64,000 nucleotides of DNA from contig JAEQBH010001372.1 of the NCBI GenBank assembly GCA_016808115.1, forward strand, positions 248,001 to 312,000, written 5' to 3'. The first letter of the stretch is position 1, and each line of letters starts with the position of its first letter. The notes below the pieces were generated by a model, which searched no databases, was not told the origin of the DNA, and saw only the letters and a list, made by a program, of their open reading frames with translations. The stretch comes from Tetrastigma voinierianum (Eukaryota > Streptophyta > Magnoliopsida > Vitales > Vitaceae). This document shows, one piece after another, positions 11,979 through 23,397 of the stretch. The translations under genes and the position numbers were made by a program.

Positions 11979-12429
11979 AAAATAAATATCATTGTCTAAA
12001 ACTTATGATTGAAATAATGCAAAGAAAAATTGAACCATAACACTTCGAACATGTGACTAAATGAGTGGTTTTAACCCCAGAGTGTATCATGCAAACCCTC
12101 ATCCTAACCATCCTCTTTGAATTGAAGGAATTGCACGAAAACATCGACAAATAAGGACAGGCTCCAAATCTAATTAAGAATAATAATAAAGTTTTATGGA
12201 TTAAATGTTTTTATTTATGCTTTCAAAAAGGAGATACATGATATAATCAACTTCATAAAACATTTAATTTCAATATAGCAAAACATTTAAATTTCTATCA
12301 CATTTCATATTCATATCAAAATCATTTTGTATCCAATCCAATTTAAATCCACTCAGAAAATATTTGTGCTCTAGTTTTCAAATAAAAAATGGTCCATAAA
12401 TTGGTGGAACGTAAACAAACGATCAATAA

Positions 12430-12604
12430 TTATTACCCGTTGACTAGGACTCTATGGTCATTTATTATAATTTATTGACAAGGATCATAATGCCAACTGT
12501 TATAACTCGTTGACGAGGGTCATAATGTTAATTATTATAACTCAATTGCAAGGGTTATAGTGTACACTATTATAACCCATTGATGAGGGTTATAAACCAT
12601 AGTG
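12430..12604. repeat. Minisatellite, five 35-bp units
   Basis: Five consecutive units of exactly 35 bp, each opening TTATAA (TTATTA in the first) with a core like CGTTGACGAGGGTCATAATG. Units differ by several substitutions but keep their length. Confidence 0.9.
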
Positions 12605-13482
12605 AAAAAAGGACTTTCTTTTATCAGTTCAAACCAAAAAACAATTATATCATATATCCTTAATTTTTTATTTTTCATAACAAAAGGAATCTCATCCTCT
12701 TTTTCATACCAAAATGCTATTTGATTAATAGATGATCAAATGAATAAAAATAAGCCCTTTTCATAAGCCAAAATGATATATAATAAATCAAAGGCACTAT
12801 ATTATTCCAAATGACATATAAAACAAACTTTCTTTTGCAAGATTTACATTTATTATTTTTGTAAAAGCGGTACCAAAATTCCTTATGCATAAACAGAGTA
12901 TTTTTTGTTTTTATTTTATTTTTTTTGTAAAAGCTGTATGAAGATTCCTTACACCACATATACATAAAAAAAAAAAAATCAAATTTCAAAAATTGTATTA
13001 GTCTTTCTTACCTCAGAAGAGCACATGAAAGTTAGGATCCTCGAAGAATCTTAGGTTAAAGGATTTATTCTTTACCTAACATAACATAAGGAAAATAATT
13101 ATTACCTCCATGTTTCATGCCTTATCAATCTATGCAATCTACAATAATTATTATCAATTTTTCCTATTTCATGCTTTCACTATAACTACCCTTAATCAAC
13201 GTCACATGCAACAATTGTTATTCATATATCCATTACTCAATAATTGTTGACCTATATCTTACATCCTAACAATCAAACTTAAATCTTTTGTGGAAAATAA
13301 TTTTCACCCAACCCTAAATTTTTAACCCTAACAATCAAAATTAAATTATTTACTTAAGAGAGTAATTGCTAGTAAATTTCATATTTTATTATTACGCGAA
13401 AATTTCTCTACTTCTATCAATAGTCCAACCTTATGTTCATGAATTCTAAATCTTTTAATCTCAACCTAACAACAATTCTCAA

Positions 13483-13486
<4 letters not shown>

Positions 13487-13558
<72 letters not shown>
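13487..13558. repeat. (AT)n microsatellite, about 72 bp
   Basis: Uninterrupted TA dinucleotide run. Confidence 0.98.
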
Positions 13559-13559
<1 letters not shown>

Positions 13560-13561
<2 letters not shown>

Positions 13562-13878
13562 GAAAATATTCATTTAACCAAAAAAGAGGCAAAATTAAGA
13601 GATTTTATCCCTAAAATTAATGAAAGGTTTGTGAACCATGCCCTATAAATCGAGAAGATCTCCCATGAGGTAAAGAAGATTCCAACTGTGTGAACTCTCT
13701 ACTTCTTCTTCTTCATCTTGTACTGAATTAATCATCGGAGAGCATGGTCCAGCACCAACTACTTGAATCACCTTTTTGGGCTCGAGTTTAAGGCGATCAA
13801 AGGTTCTTATTCGATTGGCACTTCGTCCGTGGGAATCGAGCGAAGTCATCTGGTACAGCAGGGCTTGGCCCAGCGGTG
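13560..13878 (+). mobile_element. Tat-type LTR end (U5) with primer-binding site
   Basis: The stretch TAATCATCGGAGAGCATGG around 13730 resembles the U5 of Tat-lineage LTRs, and at 13816-13834 TGGCACTTCGTCCGTGGGA closely matches the TGGCGCCGTCTGTGGGA primer-binding site typical of that lineage. Only about 45 bp of leader follow before the Tekay LTR starts at 13879, so the Tekay element was probably inserted into this leader. The rest of this Tat element was not found in the window. Confidence 0.6.
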
Positions 13879-14034
13879 TGTGACACCCCAGTCCCGAGGG
13901 TCCCTTTTTTGCTTCTGCATCGAGGTTTGTGCTCATAATACCTCTATAAGTGACATCAATCTGTGCCGCGCACATGGCCTTCTGTTCTTGATACAGCATA
14001 GCGCCATTATCGTGACATAAAGCCCGTCAAAGCC

Positions 14035-14290
14035 AAACTCTGTCGCAGCGCCAAAAAAAACTCTGTCGCGACATAAAAAACAATACTCTGTCGCGACATA
14101 AATTCTCTTCACCTTGGCCAACTCTGTCACGACATAAAAATATTTTGTCACAACATAAAACTCTTAGTTTTGACCAAACTCTGTCGCGACACAAAAATAC
14201 TTTGTCGTGACATAGAAGCTCCTAGCCTTGCTGAGCTACGTCGCGACGCGCAAAATCCTGCTAAAACGCGACACATTCGCGACATCGACT
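14035..14290. repeat. GTCGCGAC motif array in the Tekay 3' LTR
   Basis: About ten copies or one-base variants, mostly in pairs about 18-20 bp apart, with ACTCTGTCGCGACA followed by ATAAAAATA-type spacers. The pairs recur at about 57-60 bp. The same arrangement is present at 39680-39990 in the 5' LTR. Confidence 0.9.
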
Positions 14291-16043
14291 CTTGTAAAAT
14301 TTAGGTCACCATTCGTGACATCATCAAACCAGAGAAACAACTTTCTGTAATATGAAAATACTATCATCATGACAGCGCTTGCAACCCCGAGAGCATGTAA
14401 ACACTGAGAACCCTTGTCGACATACGACAAACTCAATCGTGACGACCCACATCCACGGGGCCTAACTATGCCCAACCATGCAGTAGCCTTTCTGGCTTTT
14501 CTTGGACCTCCAACTCTTCTCCAAAACATAATAAATTCAATATAGTAGCCTTTGCATAATAAAGGCAACATAAAAACTGGGAAAAAATTGCCAACTATGT
14601 TGAGACAAATAAAGCGCATTACCTCTTTTATTTTCCTGCAGAAATTAGATAAAGCTATCAGTTTTCAAAGTACACAATAAAGCCACAATCTGGCCTTCTT
14701 CTCCACTAAGATCTCAGATGAGTTCCACCTCCTGGTGTACCTCCAGCACCTGAAAAATATTTTCCCACGAAGGGGTGAGCAATGCCGATAAAGTCTACCT
14801 CAGGGGCTACCTCCTACTAGTGCGCATGCGTCATGATTCACACATTCACACCCATTCAAGTAAAAACATACACATTTCTACATGAATGTCTACATGTCAT
14901 ACTTAGTAATCTCGAGTCCTCATAGAAACTCCTCCACACATCTTTGTCTATATAGTATGTAGCTTGTTTTGAACAAAATATTTTGCTTTGAAACCCATTA
15001 GACAACCTCAGATAGAAAAACCCATTGGAATGACACAAATGCTCATTAGTTAAACAAGCCTCGATAAAACTAATTGGAATGAAGCCTCAAATAAAACTAA
15101 TTGGTTAACCCTCAGATAACGTCGTTGGGCTGACCCTCAGATGCGTTCGTTGGACAACCCTCAGATAAAACTCATTTAGACAGCCCTCGATAAAACTCAT
15201 TTAGACTGACCCTCGGAATAAAATGCAAACTTGTTCGAAACCCCGTACCATGCACTCACACCCATTTCACGTGATGTCCCGTGCAATGCAGAATTCCATT
15301 GCATGTTTCTTTCATGTTACATGCATGATGAGAGCTACATACAACATTTATGATTCATGGATTATCATATCTACAATATACAAATTGCATCCATAATACA
15401 ACCCTTGTAAATACATCAGTTCAGCATATATCCACATGATTTTCCACACATGTGTCATTCGATCAATGATAACACCTACTTCCGGATCTTCATGTTCGGA
15501 CCCAAAAGCGGTACACATAGTTCCAGCATGTCGACTTTGATACACCCTTGAAAATCATCATACTCAAGCCTACATCTCCATGAGGTACAGCTAGCTAAAG
15601 TGCAGTTACGAGAACATAAAGGACCCAGGCTGGTTCATAATTCCTGACAGTTTGATACTTAATTTGTTCTTGAGTGAGCCCATCATTAGGGCTACACCTC
15701 ATGGCCATCGAATGGACCTTAGACAAGGACTAACTAGAGTATGAGAGAACCCCTACCTCTTAGAGCACAGTCCAGCTCGCTTCCTGACCCGTTAAACCAC
15801 TTGCTTGTTCGAACACTGGAGACTAGTAGATGTTGGACCTCATTTCCTCTCCTTTTTCTTTCCTTTTTCTTTCTCTTCTTTCTATATTTTCTCTTCCTTT
15901 TTCTTTCTTCCCCAGAAGCGGTTGGTTTAGGTGTAGACACCTTTCTGATCACTTTGACAAATGGCAATTTCCTATCTTAAATTTGTCTTTCATCTGATTC
16001 ACCCCACTACAATCATCTGAATGAGACATGACACTTAGCCTCT

Positions 16044-16095
16044 CATGTGCCAAGTGTCCACTTGTCTGGTGCCACATGGCACGTGTCTTCATGCC
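16044..16095. promoter_or_regulatory. G-box (CACGTG) within a cluster of CCACNTGG-like words
   Basis: A perfect CACGTG at 16080-16085 lies among GTGCCACATGGCACGTGTC and two TGCCAAGTG words, in the LTR's U3 in the element's orientation. G-boxes bind plant bZIP and bHLH factors; use here is not shown. Confidence 0.4.
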
Positions 16096-16297
16096 AAGTG
16101 TTGTCTTATCATTCGCCCTTTCTCCTCGAAATACGTAAAATTGAGCTATCGAGTCAGATGTAATTACATTTGTGTGGCTAAATTTCACGAGACAAACTGG
16201 CGGTGTAGTCGTGTGGATTACCGAGATCTAGCAAAATTCAAAAACAAACATCTTTGTAAATAATGTCTATACGTTACACTTTACTCGGGTCTTCACA

Positions 16298-16310
16298 TTC
16301 TTCCCCCCTT
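16298..16310 (-). other. Polypurine tract of the Tekay element
   Basis: On the minus strand AAGGGGGGAAGAA directly precedes the LTR start TGTGAAGACC. Confidence 0.85.
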
Positions 16311-16394
16311 AAAAGAATTTCATCCCAAAATTCACACACACACATGCATATAATCACATGCACATGCAACAGTCATTCAATATTCAATGACTAA

Positions 16395-16432
16395 ATCACA
16401 TACCTTCATCCTCAAAAATGAAGGGATACCTT
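16395..16432 (-). pseudogene. Last codons of Tekay pol
   Basis: The minus-strand frame reads YPFIFEDEG followed shortly by a stop, the usual end of the chromodomain-bearing Tekay/Del polyprotein. It is the detached end of the pol remnant at 34935-38210. The GTACG at 16433-16437 is the left copy of the target duplication of the Athila-type LTR inserted here. Confidence 0.8.
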
Positions 16433-16437
16433 GTACG

Positions 16438-16778
16438 TGATGAGCCTAAAACTCATATATTTTTAATCCATTTTTCTGGCATGTTTTTAGCAATTTTAGA
16501 TCTATTTTTATGCCAAATTATGGAATATTCGCCTACTTTGTGTTTTTCAGGGATCAATTGAAAAAGGAGAGAAAACAAGAAAAAAAGTGGAAAATGCAGC
16601 AGTTTGTGTCGCGACATGATTTTGTATGTATGACACAAATTTCAAATGGCAAAAAGGAACTATCGCGCGACCAACAACTAAATGCTCCTTGTAAGCTCCG
16701 GACGTGGCTTCGATAATTTGAAAGAAATTGTCATAATAAGAATTTTCTATCGTGACATTGTTAGAAAGACAATGAAGC
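16438..16778 (+). repeat. First part of the split Athila-type solo LTR
   Basis: Matches 49556-49915, including AATGCAGCAGT and the first TGTCGCGACATGATTTT motif at about 16608. Ends at GAAGC (16774-16778), the left copy of an imperfect target duplication (right copy GAAAC, 32230-32234). Confidence 0.9.
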
Positions 16779-17699
16779 TGTAACACCAAAAATATACCTA
16801 GTCGTTTTCAACATGTTTAGAGTATTTTTGTAAGTATAGATTGAATTTTTCGTAATTTAAATTTAAAGCGTGGCTGAGACAGGAAATAAGCAAGGGTAAA
16901 TTTGTAACTTATAAAACGAGGACACAAAAGTCATAATATAAGAAGATGATATGTTATTATAAATGACATAAGATTTTAGTGCAAATAGAATAGTGTTGGA
17001 GACGGAAGTTATAATTAGAGGAAAAAAAATTAAAATCAAATAGGGATAACACCACTTGGTCTTATGATTAGGGGAAAAATCACAAATTTGAGAATGAATG
17101 CTAGGGTTTCTACGTGAAGAGAGGAGAAAAATAAGAAAAAGAAGGAGAAGAGAATTTCAGGTATGGATTACTATGGGTTTGTATGGATTCTTGGATTCTT
17201 GGTCTAGTTCTTTGTCTAGGGTTTTTCTATGAGAAGTTCAGCATGGCGGCGGCCTGCTGTTTTCCCACCATTACATGTGTTTGTGGAAGTTGTTGGGTTG
17301 GAACTTGTAGGAATATGTATAGATAAGCTTGGAAATGAGGATTTCTATGTGTTGTGAGGATTAGTAGGTCATTTGCCCAGGTCTATAAAATTCCTCCTCA
17401 GGCTAGGTTTGAGGTGTTTAAGAGTATGAATACTTGTTGGGTGTTAGGAATCCTCTTAACTTCCCCTCTTGTGTTTATGTTTGGCTTTTGAACACACTTG
17501 GGAGATGTTTTTCTGGAGAGTATTGATGAGTAAAAAACTCATTGAATTTTTAGTCCATTTTTCTTATTGTTCTTTCAATGTAATTTCTTGTTTTTATACA
17601 GAAATATGTACTATTTACCAAATTTCTATTTTGTAGAAATTATTGGTAGAAATGAAAATTCCAGCAAGGATCAGAAGTGAAAACAATTCAATGGCCAGG

Positions 17700-19160
17700 T
17701 GGGGTCGTGACAGAGAATCGAGGTCGCGACCAGAAGTCATACTATGTTAAATGAAAAGTTGTCGCGACAAGGAAGAAGTTGTTGAGACAGAAAGAAGGGC
17801 TTTAAGGAAGGATTTCATGTCGCGACACCATTATGAGGTCACGACATCGAAGGAGAACAAGTCTGGTTACAATAGATTTTTAAGGTCGTGACAAGTGATT
17901 GAGTAACACATCAGTTTGGAAGTCACGAAAGAGAATGCGAAGTCCGCATTAAAGTGATGGCAAGCGAAGCAAAGGCATTGTGACGGAAGAGCACTTCTTG
18001 GACTAAGGCAGGAGGACTTGAAAGAAGATAAATGTCGCGACCGCGGATTTGAGGTCGCGACAGTTTGGTCGCGACATGAAAATAAGATATTGTTGGTCGC
18101 CTTGAGTAATGTCGCGACCCAGTAATGGTGGAATGGACTTGAATGTCTCTGCTGTGAGCAATTTCGGGTTCGCGACAGATATAAGTTGGGGCGCTCGTCC
18201 CGAGGTCGCGACCTGGAGTTCATGTCGTGACAATAAAAACGAGCTGTACAATTGACAATGTTGTGACTAAGAAGTAAGGTTGTGACAGGATGGGCAGAAT
18301 TGAGGTCGCGACATCCTTTTGAGGTCGCGACCATAAATCCTTTTGAGGTCGCGACATAGAATGTAGTAGAAAACAAGACAACCAAGTCGCGACATGGAAC
18401 TGAAGTCGTGACACAGAATTTGTTGAAGGGTCAGAAAAACATGGTCGCAACAAAGATCAACATAACTGGCAATAGGAACTGATGTCGCGACATCAAATCG
18501 AGGTCGCAACATATATTCCAAAACAGGGTAGAACAGTCAGGTTGCGACTAGAAATAGAAAAATTGAAGGGAACTGTTGAGACTGAGAAATGAGGTTGCAA
18601 CTAGATAGGAAGAAGGGATGGTCGCGACATACTTTTGAGGTCGCAACAAGAATTACAGTGATTAGAGAAAATACTTGGTCACGACCTAATGTCAACATCA
18701 CGACAAGAAAACAAGCAGACCAGCAGTTTTGAATCACGACCTGCTTGAAGGCTCAAGATAACTGAAGGATGTCGCAACATGAAAGAGAAGTCGTGACCAA
18801 GAAGCAAAGAGAATGACAACAGAAATGAGGTCGCGACACAGAAATGCAGTAAAGGCAGAGAGAGTGAGGTCGTGACATCAAATTAAGGTTGCGACACCAA
18901 TTCCTAGAAACAAGAAAATGGAGGTCGCAACCAAAGGTCTCACTACTGACAACTAACATGGTCACGACAAAGAATTCATGTCATCACCACTAATCAAAGG
19001 CAACTGAAGAAACCAGGTCACGACTGAGAACATCAGGTCACAACTCAGCAATTGTAAGAACAAGTGAAAGAAAGTTGCAACCAATTTCATGAGGTAACGA
19101 CAGACTTGACAAACCAAACCAGGATTTTACGTCACTGCAAGCTTTTGAGGTCGCAACCTA
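17700..19160. repeat. Array of about 45 TGTCGCGACA-type motifs
   Basis: Counting by eye gives about 45 copies of GTCGCGAC or one/two-base variants. Many come in pairs about 18-19 bp apart (18034/18052, 18205/18223, 18261/18279, 18305/18323, 18387/18405, 18484/18503, 18621/18640) followed by about 38 bp to the next pair. Most variants are C-to-T or G-to-A changes within the two CG steps. The spacers share little beyond TTGAGG before the second motif. The array ends about 75 bp before the TATA box. Confidence 0.95.
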
Positions 19161-19233
19161 AACAAGTGAACTGGGCCAATTATTTTCGAGAAATCCACCT
19201 GGAGCCTTGGAATCAGGCCTAATGTTTGAAGGT

Positions 19234-19241
19234 TATAAATA
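19234..19241 (+). promoter_or_regulatory. TATA box of the Athila LTR
   Basis: TATAAATA preceded by GAAGGT and followed by GGCGTACAT; the homologous LTRs carry TATAAATA at 33352-33359 and 50957-50964. Transcription start would be expected about 30 bp downstream. Confidence 0.7.
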
Positions 19242-20711
19242 GGCGTACATAGTTTTAATAAAGCAGCTTTTCTTTTTGGGAACCCAAAACGGGGGAAGAA
19301 GAAAACTCACTGTATATTTTAGAATATATTTTTTTTTCCCTTTTCTTTCATTTCTTTGGATCTGAACCAACGATCTGTTAGAATGTCAAAGATGGAAGTA
19401 ATATTTCAATTTACTGCCTAAGTTTAAATGAAATATAGACTATTTTTGGAAGTCTTTTCTTCTCAGTTTATTGTAATTGCAGTGGGTGTAATTTATAATG
19501 CTCCATTGTCAATTGTAATGCGGTTTTCAGAAGCGCAGCTTCCACTGGTTTGAATTTATTGTTAGTTACAGTCTTTCCTACATAAATTAGAAAGAAGTAC
19601 TTGGAATTTGGGGAGGATTTATTTGATTGATGTATTTTTCATGTAATTGTTCAATAGTAGTTTTGAATACCCTGGTCTGAAGGATCAGATCCTACCTCGA
19701 TTTCCAAGAGGCCCTCAAAGGACACGTAGATGGTGATTCCTGAGAGTTAGGAACATTCTAATTGTGGGTATGTTGGACCATTATTGAAGAACTACTGAGC
19801 TCTGAGAGTTCACCTAGATAAATTTCCAATTCACTCATAATTGATGTTGGAGGGGATTATTTATCAATTTAAATTATCAAAGATTTCACCTTAATCTGTT
19901 GGAAGGATCCTAACCCTGTGTTAGCTGAGATCTAATCAAGGGAAAGGAAGTGTCCATTAGATTTAAAGGATGAATCATCAATTAAGTTGTAGAAGTCTTG
20001 TGATAACCCTGATTTGGGAAGTAAGAAATATGCAGTCTCAAGAAATGGGTATGGAGTATTGAGAAAGAAAAATACCAAATTCAGAAGAATATGTTGAATA
20101 CAAAGAGGCCGACAAACCCCTTTGTCTTCAAGAGAAACAAGGATATTTAATTGGTGAATAAAAGGAGAAATCCAACTTGCAATATCGGCATCTTTGACAA
20201 ATCCAAATCCAAATTTAGGACAGAGTTTTAAATGGAATATAATGCAGAAATTGACTGTTTCATAGTATTTCCTTATTAATGTTCATTTTTACAGAGAACT
20301 AATTCAGTCCAACTGATCATAGTTTATATAAGTTCATTAGCTTATTTTTAATGTCCTAAGTTCCTTATGTTATCTTTAAGACAATTATCCTTTAATCTTT
20401 AGTTGATAAACTTTACTACTGGGAGGTTCGATAGTATGGATCTTGAGAAGTCAGGTAGTTGGTTTTTGAATCCAAGTCATCTCTCGTGGGAATGATATCT
20501 GACTTTTACATCCATTTTTTTACTACTTGTATGACCTATGCACTTGCAGTGTCATAGACCAAACCCATAATTCCAGAACATTAAACTAGTTTTATTCATT
20601 TTAAAAAAACTCCAGTCCAATTTGACATGGCCACAAAAAAGTTGTAAGACTCCTGTAGAGGTGTTAAATTGAGAGGTTTAGTCTATATAACAAAAAGGCA
20701 AACAATTTTTA

Positions 20712-20729
20712 TGGCGTCGTTGCCGAGGA
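20712..20729 (+). other. Primer-binding site, tRNA-Asp type
   Basis: TGGCGTCGTTGCCGAGGA, two mismatches to the complement of plant tRNA-Asp 3' end, eight bases after the LTR end. Confidence 0.85.
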
Positions 20730-20979
20730 TTGAAGGGATTTGAATAAATCAATATTCTGACAAAAGAGAGAAATGCTAATTTGGACATTTTTCTATTTTT
20801 TATAAAAGAAATACTCAAAACAAGCACAAAGAAGGTCAGATAAGCACGATCTTTAGAGGAGTTTTAAAAGGACATATGATTTATGATACCAATTGTTTCC
20901 AATTAATTCAATATATCTCCATTTCAGAGGATAATTATCGCACGTAAAGCTTCGAACTCGCATCTGCTTATCGTAGATA

Positions 20980-22140
20980 TCGACCGATCCCGAACACCAG
21001 GTGTTTTGAGGAAAGTCGATAGAGCAAAAAAAGCAAATCTGGCGGTAGATGAAAGAATCGACTTCAGACGCTTGAACAAGAAACAAGAATGTAGTTAATC
21101 TCCAATGCAAGATACAATGGAGGATTCTCAAGGCCCGGTCATCCGGGGCACATCAGCAGCCAAATATTCGCTATAGATGTTAACAACTTCGAGCCGAAAC
21201 TGTACCTTTGATCACCATGGTTCAACAGAATCAATTTATTGGCCATCCCACTAAAGTACCTAATGAGCATCTTGGTAGGTTCCTTAGGATGGCAAACACA
21301 ATTAAGCTGAATGGTGTGAGACCAGAGGTTATAAAGCTGCACCTCTTCCCCTTTTCCCTAAGAGATATTGCATTCACATGGTGTTAATCACACTATACGG
21401 TTAGTTGGATACATAGGAAGAGTTAAGTGGAAGCATTCCTAGCAAATTTTTTCCCATCCTCACAACTGGAAAAAAAGAAGGGAAATCATAGTGTTCCAAT
21501 AAGGGAGGATGAAAGCTTGTATACCGCATGGAAAGGGGTACAAAAGGTCGTCGAAGAGATGTCCTATGCATGGCATAGGGATCTAAAGACACAAAGGATA
21601 TCATTTATCACTCTCAATGATACTTCTAAAGGTATCATAGATGCTTCTTGTTGTGGGGCATTCAAGAGGAAAAGTGTAGAGGAGGCAAGGGATTTGATAG
21701 CAGACCTAGCCAAATGCAACATGAAAGCTCCATCTGAATTTACAAGGAGCTACAACAAAGCAAAAGGGAGTGGAGTCATTGAGCTTAAAAAGATGATTGC
21801 CATGGAAGCAAAGTTAGATGCTATTATGCACAGGATGGATAAACAAGATAAAAAAACTGCATTCTTCCCATGAGATTGGAGTAGTAGAGGGAGGTGGAAT
21901 CAGGAGAGGTGCTGCGGAACCAACTGAAGAAGATCCCTATCAAGTTGAGGAGGCCAATTTCCTGAATGAACAGAGAAGTTATCATTTCAAGCCAAATCCC
22001 AACTTGCCCACACATTACAATCCAGCACTAAGGAACCATGAGAACTTCTCATATGGTGGAGGAGCATCACAAGGTCAAAAACAGGGGCAGAATTTCCAGC
22101 AAGGGTATCAACCACCAAGGTTCCGTAGCTAGTGAGAAGC
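20980..22140 (+). pseudogene. Athila gag
   Basis: Open stretches at 21240-21380 (reading LGRFLRMANTIKLNGVRPEV, then LHLFPFSLRDIAFTW) and 21427-21873 form the Ty3/gypsy capsid region: WVEAFLANFFPSS-like capsid motif near 21430, then DASCCGAFKRKSVEEA near 21645, which corresponds to the 'DAAAGGALMNKT' block of Athila gag. A further frame, 21940-22132, carries NYxPxxRNHENFSYGG, the region before the gag-protease linker. Stops at several places and at least three frame changes. No intact CCHC zinc knuckle was seen, which is usual for Athila. Gag would assemble the cytoplasmic virus-like particle. Confidence 0.85.
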
Positions 22141-22920
22141 AAAGAAAGGCGAGATCAAAGAAATGAATATCATGTCGGGGCAGGACCTGGGCCATTTAAG
22201 GAGCAGATGCTACGCTCACGGATAACAAAAAGCCAAGCCCACACCCATGAAACGTAAATTCTGCTGTTGGAAGCTCTTAAATACAACTCACAAATGTTTC
22301 AATCCAACATAGATGATTCCTTGAAGAACTTGGAAACACAGGTTAGGCAACTGGCCTTGACCTTGCAAAACCAGAACAAGAATGCATTCCCTAGTGACAC
22401 TTAGAAAAATCCAAAGGATTGTATGGCAGTCCAGCTAAGGAGTGGCAAGGAAATGAGTAACAGCAAAGCATAAGAGAAAGAGAAGACTGATCAAAAAGAA
22501 GATAAAGCAACTGGAGGAGATAATGGAAGGAGCAAGACAGAGAAGACTACATAAACAGAGAAGCAAATGCAAACTCGGAAAAATTCTACATTAGCTGTTA
22601 GCAGGAGCGTAAAATGTAAAGAGAAGGTGCAAGCCTATACCCCGCAGTCCCATTTCCTCAAAGGCTTCAAAGGTTAAAGAAGAGCAATTCTCTAAATTCT
22701 TGGAACTTTTCAAGAAAATATAAATCAATATTCCCTTTGCGTAGCATTTCACTCAAATGCCCACTATGCAAAATTTTTAAAGATATACCCGAACAGAAGA
22801 AGAAGATTGCCGAGAAAGGGAATAGTGAACTTAACCGCCACTCTCAGAAGCTTATCTCGCAGAAGCTCCACCAACAAAAATGAAAGACTCAGTAGCTTTT
22901 CACCATTCCCTACTCAATAA
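22141..22920 (+). pseudogene. Gag-protease linker of the Athila element
   Basis: Low-complexity, Lys/Glu-rich linker broken by stops, then a recognisable piece near 22650-22760 (FPQRLQR, then QFSKFLELFK in a neighbouring frame, then TQMPTMQNF) that always precedes the protease in Athila-type elements. Confidence 0.75.
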
Positions 22921-23308
22921 AGGGAAATAAGTGAGTTCAAGAAAGCCTTTATGTGACTTATGAGCCGCCATATCAACTTGATGCCCTTATCAGTGGTACA
23001 TAGATTGAGTTTGGGGAACTTACCCAATACTATAGTTTCACAGATGGCTGACGATCCATGGCTCAACCAGAAGGTGTTCTTTGAAGATGCTGGTCAAGGT
23101 GTGGAAATTTATCTTCCCTGTGGACTTTGTGGTTATGAAAATGGAAGAAGACAACCAGGTCCATCTGTTGTTAGGAAGACCCTTCTTAGCAACTAGAGCT
23201 ACCTTGATTGATGTGAAAAAGGGTGAGCTAACCCTGAGGGTGGGAAATGAAGCAGTGCACTTCAACCTGGACAAAAGCTTGACACAATCTCGACAAGCTG
23301 ATACGTAA
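22921..23308 (+). pseudogene. Athila retropepsin (protease)
   Basis: The frame reads INLMPLSVVHRLSLGNL after a damaged active site: the codon run where Asp-Leu-Gly-Ala is expected (about 22948-22962) contains a stop in place of Gly. A frameshift near 23080 leads to FPVDFVVMKMEED and LLLGRPFLATRATLIDVKKG, the C-terminal half of the retropepsin fold. The protease would cleave the polyprotein; this copy cannot. Confidence 0.88.
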
Positions 23309-23397
23309 AATTGTAATGTTGTAGATACCGTTAGTCCTATCGCTTTGAAATGATCTCTCGATTGTAACCTTCAAAGATTCTTATCAATGAAAATGAG

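Larger units (their letters stand above)
10776..13486. other. AT-rich stretch without a recognised gene
   Basis: No recognisable protein on either strand; the ORF at 12717-12989 (minus) is low-complexity Lys/Phe/Tyr-rich sequence. It contains a 39-bp tandem duplication and a five-unit minisatellite, listed separately. Its boundary with the Tat remnant is not sharp. Confidence 0.5.
13879..16297 (-). repeat. 3' LTR of the Tekay element (2.42 kb)
   Basis: Bounded by TGTGACACC and GTCTTCACA in plus coordinates. The first 450 bp match the partial 5' LTR at 39488-39990. Paired GTCGCGAC motifs occur at about 14040-14290, in the LTR's downstream part relative to the element. Between 13933 and 16188 several small ORFs occur, none recognisable. 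A pyrimidine-rich run lies at about 15840-15912. Confidence 0.85.
17524..20704 (+). repeat. 5' LTR of the Athila element (3.18 kb)
   Basis: Begins TGATGAGTAAAAAACTCATTG, like the other Athila-type LTRs here, and ends ACA just before the primer site. Landmarks in order: TGTCGCGACA-type array (17700-19160), TATAAATA (19234-19241), and the conserved U5 block CTCGTGGGAATGATATCTG near 20478 followed by CTTGTATGACCTATGCACTT. The U5 block recurs in the LTRs ending at 34929, 42907 and 52755, and on the minus strand at 40811-41686. Confidence 0.9.

Noticed and set aside
17867..18965. Series of minus-strand ORFs with repeated peptide words such as RDLK and MSRPQ
   Set aside because: The repeats come from translating the GTCGCGAC array in the Athila LTR. 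No known domain, and the frames change with each indel.
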